Source: Pichia kudriavzevii (taxonomy: Eukaryota > Ascomycota > Pichiomycetes > Pichiales > Pichiaceae). Taken from it: DNA of 64,000 nt. Below, piece by piece: positions 29,048 through 39,171 of this stretch. Location of the stretch: contig NC_042508.1 in NCBI RefSeq assembly GCF_003054445.1, positions 744,001-808,000 of the forward strand, written 5' to 3'. How positions within the stretch are numbered: position 1 is the first letter of the stretch; every line of letters starts with the position of its first letter. The notes under the pieces were generated by a model. That model was not told where the DNA came from. It ran no database searches and saw nothing but the letters and a program-made list of their open reading frames with translations. Both the position numbers and the translations under genes were made by a program.

Positions 29048-29184
29048 GTTTTTAATTACTAATTTTTTACATCATTATAACTTTTTCGCTTCCTTTCCTT
29101 TTCTTTTAGTTTGTAATATCTACGTACTTTTCATGTTTCGTATGACATAATGACGAGCCCTTCAAATTATTGTTGATAAAATGG

Positions 29185-30268
29185 TCATGTGGACCTTGGA
29201 GATAGGGTGTAATCATTATTAGTTCGCTTTGTTTCTGTGTCAGCACCACCTAAGACTTTATCATTTTGAATACTACCTATTGAATTGGTAGACTGGGGAA
29301 TTAATTGAGTGATTTGAGTGGGGTTATCCGCTAAAGCAGGAGTTTCTGAAGAAGAAGTATCTTTTATGCTTTCATTCTGTTGGGGAGACTCTTGTACATT
29401 GGGATCCTGGATCTCAACCAAAGAACTATCTGCATTACTTTCCGTATTAATTTCTCCATTATCCCTATGATTTTCAGCACCATCTTGTTCGCTATTATCT
29501 AAAGGTGTAGTTTCGTGCCTTTTTCTCAACCTTTCCTCTCTGCTTAGAGCGGTGTTTATTTCGCCATCATTATTTGTGCTATACATGGACTCTTTTAACT
29601 TTTGTCTTTTAGCAGCTCTCATTTCAGCAGCTTGTTGCTTCAAAACCTCCAATTCTTTCATTCTAACGGCTTCTTCTTCTTTTTTACGTCTTTCTTTTTC
29701 TTCTAGTCTAGAAGATCTTTTTCTGTTGGCCATCAACATTTGCATTTCAATTTCACGCTTTCTTTGTGCACTTTGTTTCCTCTTCTTTAAATCATGTTGA
29801 ATGATAAAATCAATATTTGCTTCTAGAGCTTGACTCAAAGCATACTCATCCGAAGATGTTTTCTTGCCAAATGACTTTCTCAAATCTTTTATATAGTTAT
29901 CATATTGATAAATGCCGGTTGTGAGACAAGTCCATTCCACCAACTTAGGACTTAGTTTGGCCAAATCTGTATATGGATTTTTAACTTTCTCATTATATTC
30001 CGATTTTTCTACTGGAATCTCAAGTTTTGAAAATTCCCATTTTCTGCGATAAACTCTAGCATCTTGTAAGATGATATATTCTTCCTTTGTGTTACCTTTG
30101 ACAGTTTCATAAATCGGAGTAATCTTTAAATCAAATTGAGGTTTTTCAAATTTGTCAACAGTCTTACGGAAATTCGAATAAGATTTGGTATTTGCCAGTT
30201 TTATGAGATTATATAGAACATCTATCTTTTCCGATAGTGGCAATTTAGAGTATGTTATAACGGGAGAG

Positions 30269-30301
<33 letters not shown>

Positions 30302-30789
30302 CCATCATTATCATTAAGATAGTTGGCACCATCTTTGTTCTCATTACCGTTATCATCGTGTCCCCCCGCATTCTCAGGCTCTAGACCGTTTAGTTCCAGT
30401 AAATTATAATCCTTGTAGATTTGATCAACAAAAAAATCGAATTCCATATCGATACTTACAATCTTCTGGTTTTTCAAGAATAAAATTAACTTTGATTTTA
30501 AACTGTTGAGAAAGGTAGGAGGTGCAATGCCTAATAATTCTTCTTCAAAGTTCTCAACATCAAACGCGTCAGCTAACTTGATAACATGTTTCAAAAGGTA
30601 AATCCATTGTACTACAAATGAATACTTGAAATTGTTTCTTAATGATGAAAGTGTGCTTGCATGGTTTTGATGTTCAATCATCAAGAATTTTGGTGTTTTC
30701 AACAGTTGATTCTTGATGTCCTCCGGGACCAATTTGGAAAGGGATTCTGCAGGGTGATCACTGCTCTTTGCTATTGAGGTCACTGCCAT
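29185..30789 (-). CDS. Conserved nuclear protein, DDT-like/WHIM-like (chromatin-remodelling type)
   Basis: This 534-residue protein has an N-terminal helical region (VVQWIYLLKHVIKLADAFDV, then FEEELLGIAPPTFLNSL) resembling the DDT domain of chromatin-remodelling factors. An Asp-rich run (about residues 164-176) encoded by GAT/GAC repeats follows. A block with DARVYRRKWEF resembles the motifs that follow DDT in RSF1/CECR2/Ioc3-type proteins. A basic coiled coil (RKRSSRLEEKERRKKEEEAV) runs to about residue 400. The tail is Asn/Gln/Ser-rich and likely disordered. I infer a nuclear, chromatin-related role from these features, but I cannot name an S. cerevisiae orthologue. It is convergent with the HEH gene. 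Confidence 0.5.
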
Positions 30790-31096
30790 TTAGAAAATTT
30801 CCTTGATGCTAAAATTGAAAATTTGTTTTAGTAAGATTGTTAATTTCCTAGCTCAAGAGTTGGTCATTTGAATGTCTACTATGTAGGCCATTCTGTTGAA
30901 TTCATTAGTTTGATCTTTCGTTCTCCCAATCTATGATCCGCGAAGTTTGGAAAATTAGGAACGTAATGAAATAAAACATGCAAAACCACAAAGTAGACGC
31001 GACGGCCAAAACGGTTATTGTCTTGGGGTTTTTTTTTTCTTTTTTTTTTCTTTTTTTCAGTCCATCAAAAGAAAATAGGAGTCTCCCTATATTAAT

Positions 31097-31111
31097 GGAA
31101 TATTCTCGAAG
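31097..31111 (+). promoter_or_regulatory. Heat-shock element (perfect 3-unit HSE)
   Basis: The sequence GGAATATTCTCGAAG is three alternating 5-bp units, GAA-nn-TTC-nn-GAA, with no mismatch. It lies about 530 bp upstream of the RPN4 ATG. Hsf1 is a known activator of S. cerevisiae RPN4 through such a site. Confidence 0.7.
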
Positions 31112-31476
31112 AGGGCTCGGTTTTTCCGCTGTTTCGTTTACTTTCTCTTTTTTTCCCCTTTGGGAAGAGCCTTGCCGTTTCGCGGACCGGGGCGGTGATT
31201 TTTAATTTTCGTTTAGGAGCGCTTCGAAAGCATCAAATCTGCAATCTCGTCTGAGTTCCACCTAATACGTATTCTTTTTCTTTGCTCAACCTCTTATTTA
31301 AGCCAGTTCTTTGGAACTATACAAAACCAGAGATATCCTTATAGAGGACAAAGACATCTACCATTATATTCGTTTAGAATACCTGTTTAGAATACAGGAA
31401 TATCACATCAGATCAATACTCAGAGAAAAGCACAGATAGAAAAACTCTCAGGTTTATTAAGCCCCGTTTTTTTTTA

Positions 31477-31483
31477 TTACTAA
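31477..31483 (+). promoter_or_regulatory. Yap1-type site TTACTAA
   Basis: This is an exact TTACTAA core 158 bp upstream of the RPN4 ATG. Yap1 controls RPN4 through related sites in S. cerevisiae. Seven-base sites occur by chance in AT-rich DNA, so the call rests on the context. Confidence 0.35.
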
Positions 31484-31640
31484 TACAGTCTCTTATATTA
31501 AAGGACACTTCTTAAAGAAAAAAAAGAGAAATTTTTCCAGACACCAACCTACATTACAGATTATCTCGTTAGAGAATATAATACAAATTCAACACACCTA
31601 TTCAGTTTTCTTTGCTGAGTCTTTGTTTCTAAAACAGAAT

Positions 31641-33626
31641 ATGGCAACCACATTATCCCGCACCAACACTGAAGTCATGGACGATTATTTACCTTTGACT
31701 ACCCAAATTACAAACCAATCTGATATATCACAAGTACAAGCACAATCTATTCAACCTAATCAATCTTCTCAACAACATTCTTCTCAGAATGACTTTTACC
31801 AATATATCTCGTTGCCAAATATGTCTCAAGACTCTCTACAAAAATTCTCCGAAAATGAGGAACCGATAAATCCTATTTCCGAAGCAGCCGCTCCTGCGCT
31901 GACCAGAAATACTAATAATAATAATATGAGCAATGGCAATGATGTGCATGATATTACTAATAGGTCTAATTTTGGTAACATATACAACCCTTACGCTAGT
32001 ATGGACTCATATACTGTCCCCCTCACTGCAGATCCCCTGAACCCAGAGATCATGAATCTTACTACTGATGAAAGCAACTATAATAACGAAGATATCCAAA
32101 TTGTTAACCCAAGACAGACTACTACTAATCCTACTCCAAGTAATTTCAACAATTCCATAAATCAGAATATAAATCAATCAGAGAAAATAGAGTATGATGA
32201 TGACATTTTGATGGTTCCGCAAGATAACTACTTTGTTTATGACCAGCAAGATACACAGAATATACCTGAGTTGATGGAACTTGAATTACAAAATAAACAG
32301 TTTCCTCAATCTAATGAACTAAATATCTTCAAAGCAAATGATGTATTTTATGAATTTTCTGATGAAGAAGATGAAGATGATGAGGTCGATCTACAAAATA
32401 AGTTAGACGATGATGAAATGGAGATGAAGATGGATGAGAATGATGATGATGAGGAGCTAGACGAATTGGATAAATTTCAAAAGTCACCTTTCAGTGAAGA
32501 TCGTGATAATTCACTTGAAAATCATGCAACTAATTACATCAAGTATAATGGTAATTGGAACGCTAGTAGTAATAATTACGGTTATGACAATTTGAATTCC
32601 ATTTATTCGTTAACAGTTCCGAATCAATTGAATTCAATAAGTGCAAACCAAAATGGTATATCTGTCAGTGGTATTTCGTCACCTTTGACTAGCTTTGAAG
32701 ATGTGGATCTTTATGCAACTGATGATACTAAAGATAGTAGCACCAATAATGTGTCAAACAGCTTTAATGTGACTGATGATGAATTACATCAAATTCACAA
32801 TCACAATACATTCAACATGCGACATTTTGATGATTATGAAGAAGAAGAAGAAGCAAATGAGAGAGAGATCCATGACCACGATGATGACGAAGAAGATGAA
32901 GAAGGAGAATTTTATGATGATGAGTATGCGATTGACATCGACATGGATTCTGATTTGCACACCCCTGTATTTAAAGATAGAAAAGAGTCTGTTACTGCCG
33001 AATCAAGACCATTCCTAAGAAAGGAGCGCCGTTCATCATCTTTAAGAACTTCTTCGAGACCTAAAAGACTGAGCAGAAAGTCTGCTTTTGCCTCCTTAAT
33101 GCCTCATCAAGCACCTTCACTAAGGAAACCGAGGGTATCTTCTCATTCACATTCTGAAAACTGCAGAGTAGAATATGACGAAAATAAAAACGAAGAGCAT
33201 ATCTGCACAATACCTAACCCTAAGACGGGCAAACCGTGCCTCAAGAAGTTTTCAAGACCATATGACCTAGTGAGACATCAAAATACAATCCACGCATCTA
33301 AGAGGTCATTTTACAGATGCATGTTTTGTGAAGACGATTTAAGAAGAAAGCATGGTTTGGACTCTATCAACGAAGTTGTCATCGCTTGTAAATACAGGGA
33401 CACGCAATTTTCCATTGACAATTCCCAATCCCATACTGCTAGTTCCCATAATGTTAAAAAGGTAAAAACAGGCACAGTTAACAACTCTGGGTATTTAAGC
33501 AATAAGACTTTTAGTCGTTGTGATGCTTTAACAAGACATTTACGTTTTAGACATGGTTTAAATAATAATCAGCTAGTAGATGCTATGGACTTTGCAAAGA
33601 AGAATGTTGAGTATTATGATAACTAG
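31641..33626 (+). CDS. RPN4: Proteasome-gene transcription factor Rpn4
   Basis: The ATG at 31641 gives 661 residues; an in-frame TTG lies 18 bp upstream. The C-terminus is diagnostic. A first C2H2-type finger (CTIPNPKTGKPCLKKFSRPY, then DLVRHQNTIHA) precedes a second, atypical finger with a long insert (CMFCEDDLRRKHG ... KTFSRCDALTRHLRFRHGL), and the protein ends in AMDFAKKNVEYYDN, as Rpn4 does. The N-terminal two-thirds is Asn/Gln/Ser-rich with two acidic runs (about residues 240-280 and 400-430), like the activation and degradation regions of S. cerevisiae Rpn4 (531 residues). Rpn4 activates proteasome genes through PACE elements and is itself rapidly degraded by the proteasome. The finger insert is longer than in S. 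cerevisiae. Confidence 0.92.
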   Translation: MATTLSRTNTEVMDDYLPLTTQITNQSDISQVQAQSIQPNQSSQQHSSQNDFYQYISLPNMSQDSLQKFSENEEPINPISEAAAPALTRNTNNNNMSNGNDVHDITNRSNFGNIYNPYASMDSYTVPLTADPLNPEIMNLTTDESNYNNEDIQIVNPRQTTTNPTPSNFNNSINQNINQSEKIEYDDDILMVPQDNYFVYDQQDTQNIPELMELELQNKQFPQSNELNIFKANDVFYEFSDEEDEDDEVDLQNKLDDDEMEMKMDENDDDEELDELDKFQKSPFSEDRDNSLENHATNYIKYNGNWNASSNNYGYDNLNSIYSLTVPNQLNSISANQNGISVSGISSPLTSFEDVDLYATDDTKDSSTNNVSNSFNVTDDELHQIHNHNTFNMRHFDDYEEEEEANEREIHDHDDDEEDEEGEFYDDEYAIDIDMDSDLHTPVFKDRKESVTAESRPFLRKERRSSSLRTSSRPKRLSRKSAFASLMPHQAPSLRKPRVSSHSHSENCRVEYDENKNEEHICTIPNPKTGKPCLKKFSRPYDLVRHQNTIHASKRSFYRCMFCEDDLRRKHGLDSINEVVIACKYRDTQFSIDNSQSHTASSHNVKKVKTGTVNNSGYLSNKTFSRCDALTRHLRFRHGLNNNQLVDAMDFAKKNVEYYDN

Positions 33627-33893
33627 TATATCTCTGCATTGGTTCTTCATCGTTCGCCAATATGTTATTTTTTTTTCAGGGAATTCTTTTGACTTATTCT
33701 GATTATACCTTCTTTTTTCTTTCCTTATCTTCTAATGTTATATCTTCATTAGAACGTTCTCTTTACTATCAAATTTTGTCCCCCCCCCCTTCTTCTCTTT
33801 TAAACTTATTTTGAGTATAATTCCCTTTTTTCTATATAATCTTATAAATAAATTAAAATTAATTTCAATTTTTTTCAAACAGACGTAAGCTCG

Positions 33894-35129
33894 TCAGAAT
33901 GGGTACGAGTTAGGCTCATTAACGACAGTTATTCCCCTTTCTTCCTGAAGTTTTGTTTGTTCTTCAAGATAAGGAATTAATACATCTTTGAATTTTTCGT
34001 AGCCCCTGTAACGTCTAACATCATCATCCCAACTTAAAATACCGTCTAATAAGCGTTTTGGAACATGGGGCTCTAAACACATTTTTGTAATTGGCAAAAA
34101 ATAAGTTCTGATGGTGAAAACAATACAGCCTGTAAGTGGTAATCTTCTTACGGATTGTCTCTCTGAACGATAATAAATCATATTGACATCGTTCGCAGGT
34201 TCAGCAGTGTTCCATCCAACATCTGGAATATCCTCCGAGCCTATTGAAGAAGACCAAGCTAGATCATCATCTGTTTGAATAAAATAGTTGTTTCTTACAA
34301 CCGGTTTATCACACGTCAATCTTGTGAAAAACTTTTCCATTGGTGTTTTTAACTTTTCATTATATTTAGGGACATCCCCCGTTGTATGAATTGCACTTAA
34401 TGGCAAATTTATCTTGTCCTTTAATCTCCAGAAACCTGCAAGCATAATTGCGCCACCCTTTAAAATATACTGACCATCTTCGTTTTCTTTCAAAATTGCC
34501 AAATCATCTTGTGTCATAAGTGCTGCCATTTCCATTGGGTCTTTTTTAAACTCACTTTTTGGTATATTATTGAATTCAAAGACCTCACCAGTAACCAAAT
34601 TATTCAAACCTTTTTCAGTTTTTGTAAACAACGTGGGATATCTTTTAGGGAGGTATTCTCTAAACTCCATTAGCAGTTCAATAGCTGCATCCCAAACATC
34701 GTCTTGGGTGCCTACTAATTCGGATCTCCTTTTTTCCAATCTTTCAAGTTTCCGGTTGTGGAATTTCATCCATTCATTATCCATCTCAATCCAGGAATTC
34801 CACTCCATTGATCTGATACCCATAGTAAAAAAGTAAGTATGCTTGAAAGCACGATACGGTAATGGTGGGGTATCTTTAATTGACCAATTTTTGAATTCCT
34901 CAACAGCTGGATATTCAAAAATTTCTGCTTTCCAATGCCCAACTGTCCTATGTTTGTTGTTTGCATCTTTAACAGACACAGGGATATACGTCTTGCTAAA
35001 CGATTGATTGGTTACTTTGCCATTATTGGCAGCTTTTTCAATTATTTTGTATAATGCGAAAGCAATGCTTGCAAGTACAATGAAAACAGGGAACATTGTC
35101 ATTCCTTGGGGTAAAGTCATAGGCATCAT
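33894..35129 (-). CDS. Heme-dependent oxidative N-demethylase-like protein (DUF3445 family)
   Basis: The 411-residue protein starts with a membrane anchor (MFPVFIVLASIAFALYKII, about residues 12-30). The rest matches the fungal DUF3445/HODM alpha-subunit-like family, with YRAFKHTYFFTMGIRSMEWN, WIEMDNEWMKFHNRKLERL, YLPKRYPTLF, ILKGGAIMLAGFWRLKDKIN and the arginine-rich RSERQSVRRLPLTGCIVFTI block. The bacterial counterpart is the heme-binding subunit of an enzyme that oxidatively demethylates amines such as dimethylamine. Filamentous fungi often carry such genes; S. cerevisiae does not, as far as I know. I infer an ER- or mitochondria-anchored oxidoreductase; its substrate is unknown. It is convergent with RPN4. 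Confidence 0.72.
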   Translation of the reverse strand: MMPMTLPQGMTMFPVFIVLASIAFALYKIIEKAANNGKVTNQSFSKTYIPVSVKDANNKHRTVGHWKAEIFEYPAVEEFKNWSIKDTPPLPYRAFKHTYFFTMGIRSMEWNSWIEMDNEWMKFHNRKLERLEKRRSELVGTQDDVWDAAIELLMEFREYLPKRYPTLFTKTEKGLNNLVTGEVFEFNNIPKSEFKKDPMEMAALMTQDDLAILKENEDGQYILKGGAIMLAGFWRLKDKINLPLSAIHTTGDVPKYNEKLKTPMEKFFTRLTCDKPVVRNNYFIQTDDDLAWSSSIGSEDIPDVGWNTAEPANDVNMIYYRSERQSVRRLPLTGCIVFTIRTYFLPITKMCLEPHVPKRLLDGILSWDDDVRRYRGYEKFKDVLIPYLEEQTKLQEERGITVVNEPNSYPF

Positions 35130-35650
35130 TATTCTTTTCAGTTTATCAATGCATCATTCTAGTGCAATAATTTAGCCATCTTTCTAGTTAGTGAATTGTC
35201 CTATTATATAGAGAACATGGGTTCTTTCGTCGATAGCTCCAATCCCTTGATAAACCAGGAGAATATTTCCCAATTAGGAAATGATATCCCATAAAATGCT
35301 TTAACTTTTATATATTTCGCATCCTTCGGTCTAAAGCAGTCAACTTGACCATTGAAAAATCATGCAAAACTCAGTGTCCTCTGCTACCCCTTGATAAAAT
35401 AGATAGTGGATTTCAGCCAATGGGCAGATTCAAATTAGTGATATATTATATGTTAGTTTCAGTACAAAAATCCAAACCCCATTTCTCGTCAAACAAATGA
35501 TGTAGCAATATTATTTTTAGTTGCTCATTTACAACACTATCAGTGAAAGAATCAGTTGCTTGATAAATACATAAGATATTACTCATACACGTATGGTTAG
35601 TCTACAGTTTAAAGGAGAAATAAGAAGTTGAAATTATGAAAGGAGAGAAA
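35130..35650 (-). other. Intergenic region upstream of the DUF3445 gene
   Basis: These 521 bp hold the presumed minus-strand promoter of the DUF3445 gene and the 3' flank of the next minus-strand gene. The DNA is AT-rich with no open frame, tRNA or clear repeat. Confidence 0.35.
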
Positions 35651-36439
35651 TTAGTGTTTAACAGGGTTGTCCACATTTTTCCTTAACTTAGCCAACTTTC
35701 TAATACTTTGCATAGTCTTCCTTTTCTTGGCTGGAGGCAAAATAGCTGCCCCTGTTTCATCCTTTTTTGCATATTTTTCTTCTGCAATGTCTTTCACAGA
35801 TTTTGTGTGCCTGGCTCTTTTTCTTGCGATATCTGAGCCAACTTTTTTTTGTTTGCCTTTTTGCTTCTTGGTCTCATTTGGATTCTCCTCAATTTTGTTT
35901 TGTGTAGCTATATCTTGGATTTTTATGTGTTTGATCCCTGTATCGCTTTCGTCCATCGAGTCACTCTTTGAATCATCGGCTTCTTCCTTTGATAACTTTC
36001 CTGGTATTTTTCCTGACGTCTGTTGAGTTTCATGGTCAGGTACCTTTTCACTGTCTACTGGATATCCATTCTTCACCTTCTGGTCTAGATTGTCACCTCT
36101 CTTGAGCCTCTTTTCACTTGAATCATTACTTTTATCAATTTTTTCAGATTTATCAGTGAGTTCAGATTCAGTATTTGGAATTTCATGACCATCATCGGTC
36201 AAGACAAGGTCCTCATTTACTATCTCACAAACACTAAGAGTAGGACGTTCAGGAATGCTTGTGATTATATCTTCTTTACCTGGTTCAGCGGTATCATTTA
36301 ATCTTTTATCCTTATTCGGAGGTTGATCTATAATTTTTTCGTTTTTTTCATGGCTTTTTGATAGAGCAGCAGTTTCTTTTGTAGTACCTCCTGGTACTCC
36401 ATGAAATGGATTGAAAAAATTTAACAGACTCTTAAACAT
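35651..36439 (-). CDS. Unknown lysine/acid-rich protein, probably nuclear
   Basis: I do not recognise this 262-residue protein. It starts with a short hydrophobic/aromatic head (MFKSLLNFFNPFHGVPGG). The rest is low-complexity and highly charged, with many Lys, Glu, Asp and Ser residues and likely disorder. Several basic clusters resemble nuclear localisation signals (KKQKGKQKK, RKRARHTK, PPAKKRKTM). The C-terminal 40 residues (SIRKLAKLRKNVDNPVKH) are the most structured-looking part. Open length, codon use like its neighbours and compact spacing support a real gene. No enzymatic motif is visible. Confidence 0.55.
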   Translation of the reverse strand: MFKSLLNFFNPFHGVPGGTTKETAALSKSHEKNEKIIDQPPNKDKRLNDTAEPGKEDIITSIPERPTLSVCEIVNEDLVLTDDGHEIPNTESELTDKSEKIDKSNDSSEKRLKRGDNLDQKVKNGYPVDSEKVPDHETQQTSGKIPGKLSKEEADDSKSDSMDESDTGIKHIKIQDIATQNKIEENPNETKKQKGKQKKVGSDIARKRARHTKSVKDIAEEKYAKKDETGAAILPPAKKRKTMQSIRKLAKLRKNVDNPVKH

Positions 36440-36796
36440 CTTGAGCTGTATATGGTCAGAAGGTGTTGATTATATAACGTCTGGTATAGTTAAATGAAGG
36501 AGTAAAGTAAAAATTTTCGAACATTATTTATTTGAAAAGTAAACACAAGAAAATTTGATTTCCTAAATAGGCTCGACTATAATACAGATTTATCATCAAA
36601 AAGTGTATCCTGTTCTTGCCTCTGCTAATTACCGCAATAAAACCGTTATTTCCCACTCCACCTTTGGTGAATGGGAGGCATGAATCGCAGCGAACCAATT
36701 CAAGAAAACCAACAGAATATTATATATAGTTGTAATTAAAGACTTTAAGTGTTTGTAATCCTATTCTCAGGAGCAAAAATAAACTAGTAAAATAAA
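36440..36796 (-). other. Intergenic region, unknown gene to RKI1
   Basis: These 357 bp separate two minus-strand genes and hold the unknown gene's promoter and the RKI1 terminator. The DNA is AT-rich. I see no gene or notable site in it. Confidence 0.35.
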
Positions 36797-37507
36797 TTAA
36801 ACAGATAATGTAGTAACACTACCGTCTGCATTACCAATATAAGCCTTCTTGGCCATATTAACAAATAAACCTGTTTCCACAACACCAATCATAGCTTTGA
36901 TTTTACTGTTGAGCGCTTCTACTTTAGAGACTTCGATTTCTCCAAAATCACAATCGATGACAAAGTTGCCATTATCAGTGATTGCAGGACCTGCTTTTGA
37001 CGGAGCACCAGACCTTACTACTGGATTGCCACCTAGTTCTCTTAGCTCTTTACTGATCTTAGCATATGCATTTGGGATGACTTCAATTGGAATCCCTTTC
37101 TTCCAACCTTTACCCAACGCACCGGTATTTTTACGATCATCTGCAACAATAATAAACTCAGTTGCTGAGTCAGCAACCAACTTTTCCTGTAATTGACAAG
37201 CACCACCACCTTTGATACAGTTCAAGCCGGTATCGATCTCATCAGCGCCATCAAATGCAATATCGATAGTTGGATATTCTTCCAAACCACCCAACCTCAA
37301 ACCATTTTCAATGATTAGCTGTTTAGATTGGAAACCAGTGGGAATGCAAACATAGTGGTTTTTGTTTTCTAGCTGACCGATACGCTCAGCAACATAAACT
37401 ACTGTAGAGCCAGAACCGATACCAATAACTTTATGGCTTGGCTTTAAATTCTTGTCAACCGCAGTATAAGCGCAAAGTTTCTTAGATTTTTCGACCAAGT
37501 CAGACAT
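36797..37507 (-). CDS. RKI1: Ribose-5-phosphate isomerase
   Basis: This 236-residue protein matches type A ribose-5-phosphate isomerases throughout. It has the phosphate loop [25 protein letters not shown], the active-site motif AFDGADEID, the lysine-containing [12 protein letters not shown], and the conserved [14 protein letters not shown] block. It interconverts ribose 5-phosphate and ribulose 5-phosphate in the pentose-phosphate pathway in the cytosol. It is slightly shorter than the S. cerevisiae enzyme (258 residues), mainly at the N-terminus. Confidence 0.96.
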   Translation of the reverse strand: MSDLVEKSKKLCAYTAVDKNLKPSHKVIGIGSGSTVVYVAERIGQLENKNHYVCIPTGFQSKQLIIENGLRLGGLEEYPTIDIAFDGADEIDTGLNCIKGGGACQLQEKLVADSATEFIIVADDRKNTGALGKGWKKGIPIEVIPNAYAKISKELRELGGNPVVRSGAPSKAGPAITDNGNFVIDCDFGEIEVSKVEALNSKIKAMIGVVETGLFVNMAKKAYIGNADGSVTTLSV

Positions 37508-37943
37508 CCCTTTCGATATAGGTGAGAGAAGGTTGGTTTTAGACGAGAAATATGACGGGAAAATCGTCCAAACATTAGATGAGATAAGTCAAAAAATTAA
37601 GTGTATCGGCTAGAATAATATCGAATCTTGGAAAAAAAAAAGTTACTCACTGTTTCCCCACAAAATATTATATGAAATTAATCCACTGGACTCATAGTAT
37701 GACATATTAATTACATAATCAACGACTAAGCGCCATTAGTATTTAGACACTGCACTCTTATTTTTATAGTAATAAACAGTATACAAGCCAATAAACAACC
37801 AGTATCTAACTCCCCCATCAATCTAGGAGATAACATTAATAATCGATGGTAATCACCAAAAATCAGTGGAGGCTCGTTATTGGAACAAACATTTTTCAAC
37901 AGAACCCTCGCATTGGCACGTGCAATATATGAGGGTTTGGACT

Positions 37944-37954
37944 GCGCACCGCAC
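37944..37954 (+). promoter_or_regulatory. GCGCACCGCAC element shared with RPL16 promoter
   Basis: This 11-bp string lies 183 bp upstream of the RPS7 ATG and 22 bp after an E-box. The same string lies upstream of RPL16 (48534-48544), in the same orientation relative to its gene. The binding factor is unknown to me. Confidence 0.4.
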
Positions 37955-37991
37955 GCAGAACCTCTTTGAATTTGTATTTTTTTTTTCCACA

Positions 37992-38023
37992 GAGGGGCTC
38001 TCTAACGAGACGAGGGGCTCTCT
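37992..38023 (+). repeat. 12-bp direct repeat upstream of RPS7
   Basis: GAGGGGCTCTCT occurs at 37992-38003 and again at 38012-38023, 20 bp apart. It is followed by a small CTCGTGAGCGAG hairpin. It lies 114-145 bp before the RPS7 ATG, probably near the transcription start. Confidence 0.6.
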
Positions 38024-38136
38024 CGTGAGCGAGAATTTCAACATGAAGATAGTTGATGATACAGAAAAAATGAAAAATGGTTGAAGAAACAGAGAGTTAC
38101 GTCTTTTGAAGAGCCCTCCTATCGTCAAGTATCAAC

Positions 38137-38703
38137 ATGTCTGCAGCAGCAAAGGTCTTAAACCCAAACCCAACTGAATTAGAATTACAAGTTGCACAAG
38201 CTTTTATTGATTTAGAAACTAACTCTGACTTAAAGGCTGAATTGAGACCACTTCAATTCAAGTCCGTTAAGGAGATTGAAGTTTCGGGTAACAAGAAGGC
38301 TATTGTCGTTCTTGTCCCAGTTCCTTCTTTAGCTGCATACCACAAGGTTCAAATCAGATTGACTAGAGAATTAGAAAAGAAGTTCCCAGACCAACATGTT
38401 GTCTTCCTTGCAGAAAGAAGAATCTTACCTAAGCCAGCAAGAGGTTCCAGATTAGGCCAAAAGAGACCAAGATCCAGAACTTTGACTGCTGTCCATGAAA
38501 AGATTTTGGATGATTTAGTCTTCCCAACTGAAATTGTTGGTAAGAGAGTCAGATACATGGTTGGTGGTAACAAGATTGCAAAGGTTTTGTTGGATTCCAA
38601 GGACTCTACCAACATTGATTACAAGTTAGAAACTTTCCAATCCATCTACCAAAAGTTGACTGGTAAGCAAGTTGTTTTTGAAATCCCTTCCAAGACTTTA
38701 TAA
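38137..38703 (+). CDS. RPS7: Ribosomal protein eS7 (Rps7), intronless
   Basis: The 188-residue protein matches eS7 over its whole length, from [18 protein letters not shown] through [20 protein letters not shown] and RILPKPARG to the C-terminal [18 protein letters not shown]. It is a small-subunit protein, and codon use is highly biased. Both S. cerevisiae genes (RPS7A/B) carry an intron in the coding region; here the frame is continuous from the ATG, so the intron is absent. Confidence 0.97.
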   Translation: MSAAAKVLNPNPTELELQVAQAFIDLETNSDLKAELRPLQFKSVKEIEVSGNKKAIVVLVPVPSLAAYHKVQIRLTRELEKKFPDQHVVFLAERRILPKPARGSRLGQKRPRSRTLTAVHEKILDDLVFPTEIVGKRVRYMVGGNKIAKVLLDSKDSTNIDYKLETFQSIYQKLTGKQVVFEIPSKTL

Positions 38704-39171
38704 ATTTGTCTATAGCATCGGAATTAATATAATAAGATAGCCAAAAGAATAAATTTAATGGTCCTCAGTTATTTACTGTCATCGGTTTTAATGTAAAATA
38801 ACGATCATGATTTATTAGGGAAGCACCACTTTTTTTAAACATGCGTAGCTGTATATTGTGGAAGCTCCAGTAATTTTAATTATTCACTGAGGAGGATGGT
38901 TTTCCAAGTTATGAGTAATATTGTAATTCTAGTGTGCTTCTATTGTATATCTTCAATATTGTTAGTTGATGACTAGCTATTATCTACTGTAGGAGTAGGG
39001 GGGTTGTATTTTTTAAATCTTTAGAACATTTTAATGTACGTACTTGCTGTATCGTTAAAGTTTTTTTTTTTTTTCAAATTTCATTTACATAAGAAACTTC
39101 AGATTATTTATATACTTCAGATTATTTATATACTTCAGGTTATTTATACACTTCAGGTTTTCTTACACGCC
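38704..39171 (+). other. Intergenic region RPS7 to the large mitochondrial gene
   Basis: These 468 bp hold the RPS7 terminator, a T14 run at 39061-39074 and an 18-bp tandem repeat at 39096-39167. An in-frame ATG at 39034 would add 46 residues to the next protein, but the stretch it encodes is poly-Phe plus repeat, so I start that gene at 39172. Confidence 0.4.
39096..39167 (+). repeat. 18-bp tandem repeat, four copies
   Basis: The unit ACTTCAGATTATTTATAT is present twice exactly (39096-39131). A third copy has two changes (39132-39149) and a fourth is more diverged (39150-39167). The repeat ends 4 bp before the ATG at 39172. Its 18-bp length keeps the reading frame of the upstream ATG open. 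Confidence 0.88.

Larger units (their letters stand above)
30790..31640 (+). promoter_or_regulatory. RPN4: Long promoter and 5' leader of RPN4
   Basis: This 851-bp region lies between the divergent DDT-like gene and RPN4. It contains T-rich tracts (31029-31060), a perfect heat-shock element (31097-31111), a GC-rich TTCGCGGACC sequence near 31177 that resembles a Pdr1/3 site with one mismatch, and a TTACTAA Yap1-type core (31477-31483). In S. cerevisiae RPN4 is known to be driven by Hsf1, Pdr1/3 and Yap1, so these sites fit. No other gene is visible. Confidence 0.6.
37508..38136. promoter_or_regulatory. Divergent promoter region RKI1/RPS7
   Basis: These 629 bp contain AT-rich DNA next to RKI1 and a GC-richer block next to RPS7. 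The latter holds an E-box CACGTG (37917-37922), the GCGCACCGCAC element (37944-37954) also found upstream of RPL16, a T9 run (37979-37987) and a 12-bp direct repeat (37992-38023). RP genes in non-Saccharomyces yeasts are often controlled by Cbf1 (CACGTG) and Tbf1. No gene is visible. Confidence 0.5.

Noticed and set aside
28950-29110. Possible alternative intron near the end of the HEH gene (GTATGG at 28957, TACTAAT at 29057, TTTTAG at 29109).
   Set aside because: Joining these sites leads to a stop after two codons and no recognisable domain, so it does not restore the missing second membrane segment.
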